DNA of 64,000 nt from Hymenoscyphus infarciens (Eukaryota; Ascomycota; Leotiomycetes; Helotiales; Helotiaceae): contig LLCB01000088.1 in NCBI GenBank assembly GCA_001414345.1, forward strand, positions 1 to 64,000. The letters are read 5' to 3'. Each line of letters starts with the position of its first letter. Position 1 is the first letter of the stretch. Under the pieces are notes generated by a model, which was not told the origin of the DNA, ran no database searches, and saw nothing but the letters and a program-made list of their open reading frames with translations. Positions 1 to 12,103 of the stretch are shown here, in pieces. The position numbers and the translations under genes are program-made.

Positions 1-55
<55 letters not shown>

Positions 56-65
56 GATTATTATG

Positions 66-106
<41 letters not shown>

Positions 107-127
107 GATGATGATTATTATTATTAT
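1..127. repeat. (TTA)n microsatellite
   Basis: Almost uninterrupted TTA trinucleotide repeat, broken only by a few TGA/ATG variants. It runs off the left edge, so its full length is unknown. Confidence 0.97.
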
Positions 128-519
128 TTCAAACACCTTGGAAGAACCGATCTTCGACTTAATACCATAACAGACATTAGCATAACAAGGTACTTACTTG
201 TATTTTTAGGATAGGTTAGGTTAGGATAGGATGTTATTATGAAGACGAAAATATAGGCGATACGCTACCTAGGTAGGTTGAGTTAAGTTGAGCGAAGTTC
301 AAATGAGATTTGAGTTCTCGGTTATCGGTTAGCTGGTTTTTCACTCACTGGTATGTTATCTGTTTGTTGACGGGGTGCTGCAAAGAAAGGGAGAGGAAGT
401 ACGTATTTATCGATCGTGTCGAGAGTGGTGGGGAAAGAGCGAGTATATATCGCTTTTCGTGTCAACGTGGAGATAGTAGATCTTTTGTTGCGTATCGCAC
501 TTTCCAATTTCCGAGTTTT

Positions 520-782
520 GCTAAATCCCCTGACCCTTTTGACTAAATCGCCTGATCTAACCAAATTAGGACGTTTTCCGGACGAAATCATATATCACTA
601 ACCCTTATTCCTAGCTCTAACCCACACCCGATCCCTAACCCTAACTAACCCTAACCTCTAGCTACTAACCCTAACCTCAAAAACCAGGTCACTATCCCTT
701 AGAATAGAGAATTAGTGTTATACGAGAGTGCCTAATCGGGTTAGAGTCAGGCGATTTAGTCAAAAGGGTCAGGGGATTTAGC
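520..782. mobile_element. MITE-like element with 36-bp terminal inverted repeats
   Basis: Positions 520-555 and 747-782 are perfect reverse complements of each other over 36 bp, and each arm begins GCTAAATCCCCTGACCC. The 263-bp unit has no coding capacity, so it would be a non-autonomous DNA element. Its interior holds telomere-like CCCTAA units. A diverged copy lies in opposite orientation at about 44.2-44.5 kb, which shows it is a dispersed family and not just a local hairpin. I found no convincing target-site duplication, and homology between the copies may extend a few bases beyond the arms. Confidence 0.75.
601..688. repeat. Interstitial telomere-like (CCCTAA) repeats
   Basis: Several CCCTAA units and variants, such as CCCTAACCCTAACTAACCC, lie inside the inverted-repeat element. 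They are degenerate and flanked by unique DNA, so this is an interstitial tract and not a chromosome end. Confidence 0.7.
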
Positions 783-871
783 TGAAGCCCAATTTCCGTG
801 TCTTGGGCATATCATTCTTTTGATGTCAAGTGCCGTGAGTCTAATACATATTGGCCATCTGGCCAAGTTAT

Positions 872-923
872 CTGCGAGTAAGCCCCACTCGTGAGTAAGC
901 TATGAGTTCCTTGCGAGTAAGCC
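872..923. repeat. Imperfect direct repeats, GCGAGTAAGC
   Basis: The motif TGCGAGTAAGCC occurs at 872 and 912, with the variant CGTGAGTAAGCT at 890. More degraded copies follow to about 966. The function is unknown. Confidence 0.5.
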
Positions 924-1244
924 ACGAGTTATTCCCGAGTTCGCTGCAAGATACTCGCCAGTAAGGCACAGCAACCCCCAGTTAAACAAAGGCCATGAGA
1001 GATAAAAGTCACAAGGTGTGTGTCTATTTATTTTGTTGTACATGTTCAGCATCTCGCTTGCTCTGCTCTCACCCCCATGACGAGAAAAAGCGTATGCTCA
1101 TGGCCATTACACCTTTCCTGCTGATTTCCATTCTTTGGAAATCCCAAACGCTCAGAATACAAGGCTGCCTTTCCTATTAAAGGGCTTCTCCAACTGGAAA
1201 CTCCCCTGTCCATCCTCGCTGCTACCGCCAAAATACAAACTCGT

Positions 1245-2727
1245 CTACTTGTAGAAATCGAATTTGTTTGCCTGGAGAAAATGTTAGAAACCAAGTTCAA
1301 TATTCTAGCGATTTTTGTGGAAATTCTTACCTCTTGTGTACCCTTGACCTGGCTGGAGTACGCATCCTCAAGATCTGTTTGAATAATGTTATATCTGTTC
1401 TTTCTAACCGCCCTCAAACCAGCTTCCTGCATGATAGCCGCAATAATAGCACCACTCAAAGGATCATTTCGGACAATCAAACTGTCGAGATCGACTTCGG
1501 GTGACAAGGACATCTTCGAGGCAATGGTGGTGAAAATCAATCGTCTCTCTCTGCGGTCTCGGAGATTTGGGAATTCAATCTTTCTGTCTAGACGACCAGG
1601 ACGGAGAAGGGCAGGATCGAGGGTGTCGGCTCTGTTGGTGGCCATGATCACCTTGACGTTGGAGGTTTGATCGAATCCATCCATTTGATTGAGGAGTTCC
1701 AAAAGAATACGCTGGACTTCTCTGTCGGCCCCAGTTTGTGCATCAAATCGCTTTGTTGCAATGGCATCAATCTCATCAATGAAGATAATCGAGGGCGAGT
1801 TCTCTCTTGCCATTCTGAACACATCACGGACCATTCGAGGACCCTCTCCCAAGTACTTTTGCACGAATTCGGATCCTACAACACGGATGAAGCTTGCGGT
1901 CGTAGAGTTTGCGACAGCCTTGACTAACATGGTCTTTCCAGTTCCGGGAGGACCGTACAAGAGAACACCTCGTGGTGGATCGATACCGATTTGTTTGTAA
2001 AGGTCGAAATGTGTCAAGGGTAATTCAACAGCTTCTCTGATCTCCTGCTTTTGCATATCTAATCCACCAACATCTGCATATGTGACATCTGGCTTCTCAT
2101 CTGCGCCCAACATGGCGATAGAAGAATCGGCTTCTGGAGGGAGAATATCGACAAGGGAGTTGGAGTGACGGTGGAGGGCGACCGAGGAGGATGGCTTGAG
2201 AAGCTCGCGATCGAGGGTGGAGAGTATTCGGACGACATAATTAGATCCTGTTGATGATTGTACAATGCCGGTGCTGCGAACTGTTAGTATTGATTCGAGA
2301 TGGTCTAGGGCGTTGTTTGCCGTCTCACTTCTGATCAATAGCCTCCATGAATTGGCCGATAACCAGTGGCACACTCTGAATCCGCTTGATCTCTTCCTGT
2401 GCTCTCACCAACTCTCTCTTCAAACTCCTACACACAATTAGTGTCTACGAGGAGGTTGAGATGCATTTTGGGTTGCCGAACCGTTGTTCATCCTTGATGT
2501 ATTCCTCTTGCAGTTGGATGTATCTATATTCCATGAGTTCGAGTTCATAACTCAGCAAGCCTCCCAACTCACTCTAGATGGCGCTGAAGCTTTTTTAATG
2601 TCGAGTACTCGTCCGACCCATCTGTTCCTAGACCTTCCAGCGAATCGATATTTGGTATAGAGGACGGCATCTGCTTGCGGTGCGGCAAGACCTGGTTCGC
2701 AGGGTTCTCGGCCAGTACTTCCCCCAT
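1245..2727 (-). CDS. RPT3: 26S proteasome regulatory subunit Rpt3 (6B), AAA ATPase
   Basis: One of the six ATPases of the 19S proteasome base; it unfolds ubiquitinated substrates and opens the 20S gate. Model: complement(join(1245..1271,1331..2273,2329..2427,2482..2523,2573..2727)), 421 residues, close to the 428 of yeast Rpt3. An N-terminal coiled coil is followed by the OB region and the AAA domain. Walker A GPPGTGKT is at about residues 206-213 and Walker B is IIFIDEID. The protein ends in DFYK, which fits the HbYX tail that docks into the 20S ring. The 54-nt third intron has an unusual GTTCGG donor but is needed to keep the frame. The start is the only ATG giving a continuous Rpt3-like N terminus. 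Transcribed divergently from the next gene. Confidence 0.95.
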
Positions 2728-3155
2728 CTTGAACTATTTGTGACTCGGATTGCGGTGGGGTCGGATTGAGGATTGATGTAATGTCGTTCGTTGTGGTGTT
2801 GTTGGATAAAGTCGAAGCTGATGAAGGGGAAAGGGAAGAAGGGTCTTGGGTGAGGCGCGTTGAACAGCAGCCCAGGCAAGCTCTTGTTACGAGGCTAGCA
2901 CCTCAACTCTAAGGCTGTCAGGCATCAGCGAACCTTGGCCTTGGCACTCCACGATTTAAAGTGGTCCTCATTAGGTAAGGCTCCCCGCCGACCGGAGCTT
3001 GACTCAGGCCGTTCGTTCATCGTACCTACCTCTCCTCATACTCACTCAACCCCAACAAGTCGACAATCCCTTTCTACACTTTCTTTTTCGGCCGCATAAA
3101 ATTCCTCTTCCTCTCGTCTGCTCGCTTTTGCTACACTTCCGGTATACAGTTCGCC
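2728..3155. promoter_or_regulatory. Divergent promoter region, RPT3 / small conserved gene
   Basis: 428 bp separate the two divergent start codons. It must hold both 5' leaders and promoters. The right part is pyrimidine-rich, as in fungal 5' UTRs. I see no clear TATA box or proteasome-type element. Confidence 0.5.
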
Positions 3156-3839
3156 ATGTCTTCATCCATCACGATTCCGAGCAGAACCGCCTACGGTGAG
3201 AGCAGTAAGGCGGGATCCGTCTCGTCCTACTCAAGCTCTCCACAAACACCACAACAGCCAGGGCCACAACGGTCGAATGTCTCTTCCCCTGCCTCTTCAT
3301 CTTCCAGCACACGAAACGGTCATGATCGAAGACCAAGTTTGTTGAGTGAGTTGTCCCCTCGCTCCCATTCGGTCCGCTTGATAGCACATTGGGTAGGAGC
3401 TGTTCGGAGAAGTAGCAGCCTGGTGGTTCTATCGAGGCAGCAACAAGTTGGCAGAGCTGGCATAGCTAACATACCATACAGGCTCGTCACTCTCCAAGCA
3501 AGAACATACGGTGATCAATATTGGTGATCCAGACGGGGTGCCACGCCTTGTAAGTTCCGGAATACACGAATTGGAGTCATGAGCAAGTTCCAGCGTACTT
3601 ACTAACTGGTTGATTGTAGATCACCTGTGTTCGATCTTCACAAGGCTTCGACTGGAACCCAGGTACGCTTTGATTCCCCGAAATTATACGATCGTAACGA
3701 AGGAACTAACTCCTACGATTCAGAAATCTTCCTTCCTTCCTACGTCGAATGTGACTTCGAGTCCCTCGAACGAAAGCGTGACCCAGTCCACGAAATTACA
3801 CTCAGCGACGAGGAGATCAAGAAGATGTTCCCACAGTAA
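3156..3839 (+). CDS. Small conserved protein of unknown function
   Basis: Model join(3156..3345,3482..3549,3620..3662,3724..3839) gives 138 residues and stays in frame across three introns with good GT-AG ends; the third intron is only 61 nt. The first 60 or so residues are Ser/Pro/Gln-rich and look disordered. The C-terminal half is better ordered: it contains INIGDPDGVPRL, then SSQGFDWNPE, and ends in an acidic/basic DEEIKKMFPQ. Joined exons encoding one smooth hydrophilic domain suggest a real gene. I do not recognise the family, and no membrane segment or signal peptide is present. Confidence 0.75.
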
Positions 3840-6165
3840 ATTTGGGACTTGTCGGCGAGGAGGTATCCATGAGCTCTACGATCCGGAGTATTGGATTTGC
3901 AAATCACTTTGGCGCTGGGACTTGAACATATGATTTCCATGATTTTAGGATGACGGAGTACAGATATATGAAGGGAATGGCTTTGCGTAAGGGGGGTTCA
4001 CTTTACGAGCAAATTATGGGAACGAAGGGATCGGATTCGATGGAGTTTGGCATTTGATATAAGGGTCAGCTTTTAGAGCTTGTGGTTAGGCGTCTTTTCT
4101 TCTCTGTGTGTTACCTTTTGGTCACTGCGAGCAAGCAAGATTGGTATTTATGAAATCACCAGCAATGTGTCGGATTGAAGTCTTGATCACTTTTCTTCGA
4201 TGAATCTATATAAGGGGGAATTCGAGTCATCTCCTCTACATTTCTGCCCTGTGGTGCAACAGCTAGGCAGCATCTGCCTGAGCTAGAAGTCGGACGCTAA
4301 ATCGGGGAAAATCGGATTAGTTACTGTGGTTTCCAATGAAGGTGCCAGCATTCTTTGACTACTGCTGCGGCTGCCTGATAGGAAAAGTAGTACTAAATAC
4401 TATCATTTTGACAGCATCACAAGACATTGCCGCAGGCCATTCAGCTGTCACCAACAAGCCTAACTCGAACAAAGATTAAATCAATCCTTGGAATGTTGTA
4501 GCGGTCAACAAAAACCCCAGTTAGGTAATTTTGAGCATTCCCCCAAAGCTGAGCTTCTCGTCAATGGTTCTTCATGTACCTAGGTACATGAGAGCTGCAG
4601 CTTCGTGGAGTGAGAGACCAATGAACCCGAATATCCACCCCGCCCCCACCTCGAAAACCTACCTAGGTACGACACCGAGAACGGAAAGTAGAATTGGACC
4701 AATATGGCAAAAGGGTTTTAGAAATTAGAACTCGTGGTTCTTTTTTACAGGACGAGATGTACATATACCAGCCACCGGATGGTGGTGTGGAAAATTGAGG
4801 TTCGCAGTGCACGCATAATTGGGGAGCAGTGCTGGCGGCGGGTTGCAGCGGCCTTGCATGAGGGAGTGGGACGAAAGATGTGGCTAGAGAGCTAGGTTGT
4901 TGGGTTTGAATGCGGATGTCGTTGGGTTGTATTCCGGGTGGGTATTGTTGTAGTTTTTGGATTCTACTTTGTTTGTTGTAAACAACCCGAAAGAAGTTTG
5001 TTTAGTAGGATGGTTCACCAGGGGGTGTAGGAATTCGTGACTGGTTATAAGCATAGTACCTACCCTTACACTACTCCCTTAATTGTTCAACTAAGACTAG
5101 GAAAATCAATTTAATTATCCTACGAGACTAGAATAATGAGATTTATGTTATCTTTATTGATCTCGACTACAGTCACGAATTCCTGCAACCCCTGGTGGTT
5201 GGGGGAGGGTGGGAGAGTGTTGGCCATGACTGAATGAAGAGCCGGCTATTTTTTGACTAGTACTCTAGAATTAGTGACTGCCCTTATACAATTCGCCTAA
5301 CTCTTCTAGAATAATAAAGACAGTATAAATCCTATTATTCGAGTCTTGTAATATAATTGAATTGATTTCCCGAGTCTTGTGCAAACAATTGAGGGGGCTG
5401 CCTCTACAAACACTTCCCATGCTTCCCAATAACACTCTCGGGAATCAATTGAAGATTTGTTATGTTTTGACGACTTCATTTGACCTCCACTGCAACAAAA
5501 GTGTAGGTAACTTTGGTAAGGCGGTCGTTACACGCAAAGGTGGCGTGGAAACACTCTCTGCTCCCAGTTACGAATTCCTGGTTGTTAGGTACTCAGTAAA
5601 CATCGGGGCCCCTGAATTACCTTTTAATCTGTTACTTTATTTCCAAACGTATTTCAGGCTTGAGGTAAGTCTTCTCCTTTCTTCCTGTTCGAAGTAGTTC
5701 ATATTATCAAATTTCTAAATTCTAAATTCATATGGATTAACAAATCCAGCCATCCCGTCGCAATCAACCATTGCGAAAGCTTGACATGACAGCAAGTAAC
5801 CACTAGTGCTCCCTGTTCATCCTTTTTAGAATTTCTTTGGACTACCAAATCTCCATATAAATTTGTTGCCCAACCTCATTTTTGAAGCTATTCAGGAAAG
5901 AGCAGGGAGCTATGTCATTGGTCGAGTATCACGTGGCTTGAGCGACTCCGATCAGGGACGGGAACTTTGAAATGTGTCCCAAGTTGGGTACGTTCTGTAC
6001 ACTTTCAATCTGACCACTTCTCAACGACACGGCCGACTGCACTCTCCTTTCTGAATTACGAATCTACAGCGCAACTGTTTTCCTACCTTTCATTGCTGGC
6101 GCACAATCACGAAAGACTATTTGGAAAGCACCATTGGCAAGCTCACGTCCTAAGTGCACCTCAAC
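3840..6165. other. 2.3-kb intergenic region without a convincing gene
   Basis: No ORF here looks like protein. It contains the palindrome CATGTACCTAGGTACATG at 4573-4590, a second TACCTAGGTAC at 4670, and the short inverted-repeat element at 5016-5197. The last few hundred bases, pyrimidine-rich with a CACGTG at about 5930, are probably the SEC31 promoter and leader. Confidence 0.6.
5016..5197. mobile_element. Short MITE-like element with 28-bp inverted ends
   Basis: The left end (5016-5043) and the reverse complement of the right end (5170-5197) match at 26 of 28 positions. Both contain GGAATTCGTGACTG. The 182-bp interior is AT-rich and non-coding. A partial third end lies at 5563-5580, and a near-identical end marks the RIP-like island at 20561. 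I cannot see a clear target-site duplication. Confidence 0.65.
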
Positions 6166-9100
6166 ATGGTCCGCCTAAGGGAAATCCCCCGGACAGCGGC
6201 GTTTGCTTGGTCGCCAGGAGCCGAACTGCCTTTGGTCGTGACTGGCACACGAGCTGGAGCAGTAGATGCCGACTTCTCTGATGAGACAAAATTAGAGCTA
6301 TGGGATTTGAGTCTGGATAACCTCGAGCAGGGTGTTGAGCTTCAACCCGTTGCCAGCATCAGCACAGATTCAAGGTAGGTACCCCTGGTTTCCCCAACGA
6401 CTAGTTCAATTCCTAACTAGCAACCACTTCTAGATTTCACGATATTGCATGGGCACCTGCGAGCGCCGAACATCCAAGAGGTATAATTGCTGGGGCACTC
6501 GAGAATGGATCCTTGGACTTGTGGGATGCGGAGAAGCTTTTGAAGGGGGCTGAAGATGCTTTCATGTCACGAACCTCGAAGCACACTGGGGCAATCAAAT
6601 CTCTTCAATTCAACCCCCTAAAGCCACAAATTCTGGCGACAGCCGGCGCAAAGGGAGAGCTCTTCGTTTATGACGTAAACGACATTGCGAACCCATTCAG
6701 ACTCGGCACAGCTGCAGCACGTTCAGATGACCTCGAGTGCGTAGCGTGGAACAGAAAGGTCCCGCACATTCTTGCGACTGGTGGAAGCGGTGGTTTTGTG
6801 ACGGTCTGGGACTTGAAGACGAAGAAAGCATCTCTCACTTTGAACAACAATCGAAAGGCTGTTGGAGCAATTGCCTGGGATCCAAACAATGCTACCAAGC
6901 TCCTTACCGCAACCCCAGACGATTCGAGCCCAGTAATTTTGTTATGGGATCTACGAAATTCAAATGCCCCAGAACGAACACTCCAAGGGCATGATCAGGG
7001 CATTCTCTCTCTCTCGTGGTGTCAACAGGACAGCGACCTCTTGTTATCTTGCGGGAAAGACAACAAGACAATTATATGGAACCCACAGACTGGAGAGCGC
7101 TTTGGTGAATTTCCTGAGGTCACAAACTGGACTTTCCAAACTAGATTCAATCCTCACAATCCAGCTTTATCTGCTACAGCTTCCTTCGATGGAAAAATCG
7201 CCATTCAGACATTGCAAAATACAAACCCCGCAGCTACGCAAACACCAGTACAAGGACCAGTTGATGGAGAGGATTTCTTTACCAAAGCACAGACACAACC
7301 GCAAGGAGCGTCATTCTCGTTGCACAAAGCACCAAAATGGCTTGAACGACCTGCAGGTGCCTCATTTGGTTTTGGGGGCAAAATCGTGAGTTTCAGCTTA
7401 AATCCGGATGTTCCAGGCAAGCCACGTTCTTCTAAGATTCAAATTTCCAATTTCTCGGTTGATTCAGATGTCGGCTTGGCCACTGAAGCCTTCGAAAAGG
7501 CCCTCCAGGCCGGCAATATCAGCAGTATTTGTGAATCTCACATAGGGCAAGCGAAGTCAGAAGAGGAGAAAGCAGACTGGAAAGTTATTGAGACATTGGT
7601 AGCTGAGAACCCACGAAGGAAGGTGACGGAGTACCTTGGATTCACAGATGAGGCCGCCAATGGCGATGCCGATGTTGAAGAGTCTGAGAAGACCGAAGAG
7701 CCTAGCGAAGAGGCCAATGGCGCTGAAGCTGCCAAGAGCAGTCGCTTGTCTGGCTTCTTTGCCGACGGTGGAGATGGTGATGATTTCTTGTCCACAATAG
7801 CTGCTACCAAGGGTGCGAAGACAGATAACCCATTCCACTTATACGCCGACACCGACAGTGCCTCCGAGAAGCAAATTACCAAGGCTCTGATGCTTGGTCA
7901 ATTTGAAAAGGCCATGACCATTTGCATCAAAGAGAATCGTATAGCCGATGCCTTGATCATTGCGAACTGCGGCGGTAAAGAACTCCTTGAAAAGGCGCAA
8001 TCTGCTTACCTAGCTCGCAAGACGGATGGACCAAACTATCTTCGCCTCCTTTCTTCAGTGATTGGCAAAAACCTTTGGGATGTTGTCTACAATGCAGATC
8101 TCACCAACTGGAAGGAGTCGATGGCTACTCTTTGTACCTATGCCACCCCTGAGGAATTTCCTGATTTGTGTGAGGCTCTTGGTGACCGAATCATTGAGAG
8201 TGGTTCTTCCAAGGATGCTTCTTTCTGTTATCTTGTGGGATCTAAGCTTGAGAAGGTCATCAACATCTGGATCACTGAGCTACAGGAGGAGGAGAAGGCG
8301 GGTCTCAAGAATCTTACTGGAGACTCGAGTTTCTCTGTCCACGCACGTTCCCTTCAAAACTTCATTGAGAAGGTTACTGTTTTCCGAGGCGTTACCAAAT
8401 TCCAAGATAGTGAGCAGGGATTGACTTCTGGTTGGAAGCTTGCACCATTGTACGACAAGTATACCGAGTATGCTGATATCGTCGCTGCTCATGGCCATCT
8501 GTCGATCGCAGAAAGATATTTGGATCTTTTGCCAACTCAATATCCTGCTGCTGAAGTAGCACGAAACCGTGTGAAGCTTGCCTCAAGAAAGACTACGACC
8601 AAACCAGCTTCTCAACAACAACCATCTACCACGAGAACTCCAGCTCGCACACAAGCAGGTTACCAGCCAAACATCGTCAATTCGTCTGCCCCAGCGCCTC
8701 GACCAGTAAATACATTTGCACCTCCTACTCCAGTATCGTCAGCTCAAAACCCATACGCTCCGCCCAACACCAACGCATACAACCCCCAATCAGGTTATCA
8801 ACAACCACAGTCGCAACAAGGATACAATGCACCGGCATATGGCCAAGGTTATGGGGCACCTCCGCCAAATCAATATGGTCCACCACGGAACACTACTCCG
8901 TCGTCTACGGCACCACCTCCACCAAAACCAAAGGAGTGGGTCAACTGGAATGACACCCCAATGGTATCGAAACCAGCCCCAGCCAAACGCAGCACGCCTG
9001 TACCAGCCATGAACTCGCCATTCGCTCCACAACAGCAAAATACGGCTATGCCTCCGCCACCATTTAGTGGTTCCCGACCAATGGCTACCCCTCCACCACC

Positions 9101-10083
9101 ACCGCCCAAGGGACCTGCACCTCCCCGCATGAACTCACCGATGACTGGTCCTCATTCATTCCAGCATCCACCGCCTGAGAGGCCATCTTCTGCTGCAAAC
9201 ATGTACGCCCCAGCCCAAGGTAGTCAACCACCCCAGCAGCAATACCACGCTGTTCCTCCCTCGACTATTCCTCGGGGACCATCACCATACAACCAGCCTC
9301 CTGCAGCGGCTCCTCCCCCAAGCAGATATGCACCTTCGCCTGCCCAACAGCAACAGTATTCGCAACCACCCCCACAATCCCATATTGCACCTCCTCCACA
9401 GGCGGCTGGTAACAGACCCCCACCACCTGCTAACCCATATGCACCTCAAACAACTGCTCCTCAAGGTCAATATGCCCCATCACAATCCCCTTACCAGAAC
9501 CAACCACCCCCACAATCTTTCCCTGGCCAAGGACCTCTACAATCTCGAGGGCCACCACAAGGGCCACCACAAGGGCCTCCTCAGGGTCCTCCACAGGGTC
9601 CTCCACGGGGTCCTCCACAGGGTTCAAGACCGCCTACAGGCCCCCCAAGAGCATCCCCAGCAGCTGCGCCTACCAAGGCAAAGCACCCTGCCGGTGATCG
9701 TTCTCATATACCTTCCTCAGCTCAACGTCTGGTAGAGATCTTCAGCAATGACATGCAGCGAGTTGCGTCAAAAGCACCACCATCATTTTCCGCACAGGTT
9801 AAAGATACACAAAAGCGACTTAACATTCTATTCGATCATTTGAACAATGAGGAATTGGTGAAACCAGATACCATTGAGAGATTGAATGAACTTTCCGAGG
9901 CCCTCCTTTCTAAGAACTATGATGTTGCGTCAAAACTTCAAGTGGATATTCAACGAGAGAAGACTGAGGAATGTGGCAACTGGATGGTAAGTCGGACTGC
10001 ATCAAATTCGATGATATGTTACTAATGAATTATTTTAGGTTGGTGTCAAGCGATTAGTTAGCATGAGCAAGGTCACTCCATAG
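6166..10083 (+). CDS. SEC31: COPII outer-coat protein Sec31
   Basis: Scaffold of the COPII outer coat that pairs with Sec13 and stimulates Sar1 GTPase at ER exit sites. Model join(6166..6374,6434..9986,10039..10083), 1268 residues, a usual length for filamentous fungi. The N-terminal third is WD40 repeats with recurrent WDL/WDPNN patterns. An acidic linker follows, then the alpha-helical ACE1 region. From about residue 800 there is a long Pro/Gln/Tyr-rich disordered stretch, including tandem GPPQ units at 9548-9630. A C-terminal helical domain begins [15 protein letters not shown]. The 58-nt first intron and 52-nt last intron each carry typical donor and branch signals, and the last exon adds only 14 residues. 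Confidence 0.96.
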
Positions 10084-10907
10084 TTTTGGAAAGTTGTAAG
10101 GGTCAACAGGACGATGATGAATTGAGCAGAAGACTGCCATGTGCATCTGTATGAACAGGCTCAACATTTGTAGAAAAAAGAATGATTAGCGAGCGAGTTC
10201 ATATACCATTTTTCTAATTGAGTGAGCTGCTTTGTTTTGAGAACCCGGTTACAAGTCACGCGATATGAAGCATGTTGGCCACACAAAGAAACTTAGGGTT
10301 TGATTTACTTCGGCATACCAAAAGCGATAACCAAGCCTAAATATGCTTCCCTATGCTTTGTTGCCGTGACAATTTTCGCGGCCTAATCGCAAAAGCGGCA
10401 GTAAATGCTTTGAGTTCGTTCATGTCTACCTAGCGCTCGTTGGTCCAAAAGTAATTAACCCAAAGACTCTAGATTGTTAACCTGTTTCAAGGGTCCTTGG
10501 TGATTGTACTAGAATGTACTAGATTGTACTAGAAAGTTAGAACATCCAGCCATTTGTTGCAGTGTCCACCACGAGCTCTTCACCGTTGTCCATTGCAAGT
10601 CAAGGCAACTTTTGGCGAATATAAAACTCCAAGACTTGTATTAAAGATAATCCATTGAGTCTAACGCCGGGTTTTATCTAAGTTAACGACCCGTAATCTC
10701 CACAAGTATTCACCTTTTGCCTTGGGAAATTAGCCAGTGTGATGTTGTATTCTAAGCGAGGACAGGTGTATATATTGAGGAGCGAACAGCTTCGAACCAA
10801 ACCATGGAAGCAAACAAAGAACAACCCATACCGATTTACTTCATATAAATCAATCGCCCTAGCCTGTGGCCCATCTTGCCATCTCGCTTCCGTCCATTAC
10901 CAGTGCA
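10084..10907. other. Intergenic, no gene seen
   Basis: 3' flank of SEC31 and promoter of the BTB gene. It includes a short direct repeat of GTACTAGA-like units at 10506-10532. Nothing else is supportable. Confidence 0.6.
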
Positions 10908-12103
10908 ATGGCTTCTCACAACTTCAATTCTCGCATTCGAGTTGGTCCGTTTTCCGCAAAATACGCTTCCGCGCAAGCAGAGAGTAGAGCAGAGGAACTG
11001 AAGAAGGCAGAACGTGATGCCAAGAACAAGCCCAAGTTGGCTGTTCGTTGGGCAATTGAATTATCACCATCTGCTACGGGCATTGCTTCTACAGAGGGCT
11101 ACATGGAGTAAGTCTTTTCCATCCTTCCAGCTTCACTGTTAGACACTGACCGTGAATAGTAAATTGGGTACGGAGATGGTTGACATCTATGTTGGACCCG
11201 AGAAGCGCTTGTTTCGTGTTCACAAGAAGCCTCTCTGTGAGCGAGTTCCAAAGTTCCAGATGATGTTCGAGGGAAAGTTCGTGGAAGCTGGAGAAGGCGT
11301 TGCTCATTTGACAGATGTCAATGCTGATGATTTTGCTGCAAGTCCTTCTCTTCTGACTTCTCGTTGCTTCTAGGCTGGATCTTTTGATGTTGGAGCTAAT
11401 TGTAAGACTGCTTAGGCACTGCTTGATATGGCGGTTTATCACGGAACCAATGTCAAGACTTTGGGTACAGGAAAGGAGATGGCATACGATCCCATTGGAC
11501 TCTACGTTGTCGCTGACGAGTGCCTTGTCCCTCAAATGAAAGACAAGATTATGGACCGTCTTATTCAGTAAGTGTATATCTTCTTTGGTTCTATCCTCCC
11601 CTAGGCATGATGCTAGACTTCTGCCGTCTCGCTGTCCTGTCTCATTTCTTGCACCATCTCAAACTCATTCTTCAACACCTGCTTTCCAAAAGCAAAAGCT
11701 GACTTTTCATTCCACTAGACGTCATCAAATCTGCAAAGAGTTGCCCTCTATCCAATTCGCAAAAGGCGCATACAACAAGGCCCCAGAAGGCTCCCTCCTC
11801 CGAGAGTATGTCTTGCTCGCAATGAAATTTGTCTATTGCAACAAGGCCAAGGCCGCAGGCTACGCTATGAATTGGCCAGAGCAAGCTCTTGCGGATTTCC
11901 AAGATGAGGTTGAGGATTTCCACAAGGACTATACTGCAATCAGTCGCCATGATCCGGTTGACCCTCGTTACATTCCTGATATCTGTCGATTCCATATCCA
12001 CGAGGAAGGAACCAAGTGTACCGACAACCACAAGGAGACTGCGAAGAAGAAGCGTAGACAGAGAATGAAGGCGCAGAAGGCTGTTGAGAAGGAGGAGAAT
12101 TAG
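10908..12103 (+). CDS. BTB/POZ domain protein
   Basis: Model join(10908..11107,11160..11337,11416..11567,11719..12103), 304 residues. The BTB fold is visible from about residue 67: a VDIYVG strand, then FRVHKKPLCERVPKFQMMF (the usual position for the buried BTB helices), then LTDVNADDFAALLDMAVYHG. Such proteins dimerise and often act as Cul3 adaptors. The C-terminal helical half ends in a Lys/Arg-rich tail (AKKKRRQRMKAQK) that could be a nuclear localisation signal; that part is inference. The second intron needs a GC donor (GCAAGT) with branch GCTAAT and acceptor TTAG, because no GT donor preserves the frame. The partner and pathway are unknown. Confidence 0.85.

Noticed and set aside
601..688. 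Chromosome end (telomere)
   Set aside because: CCCTAA units are degenerate, few, flanked by unique DNA and sit inside an inverted-repeat element.
872..966. CRISPR-like spaced repeats
   Set aside because: Only three imperfect 12-bp units in a eukaryotic genome; no leader or cas genes.
5362..5697. 111-codon frame near the 5-kb inverted repeats
   Set aside because: Runs through a repeat end, lacks coding composition, and shows no domain or splice partner.
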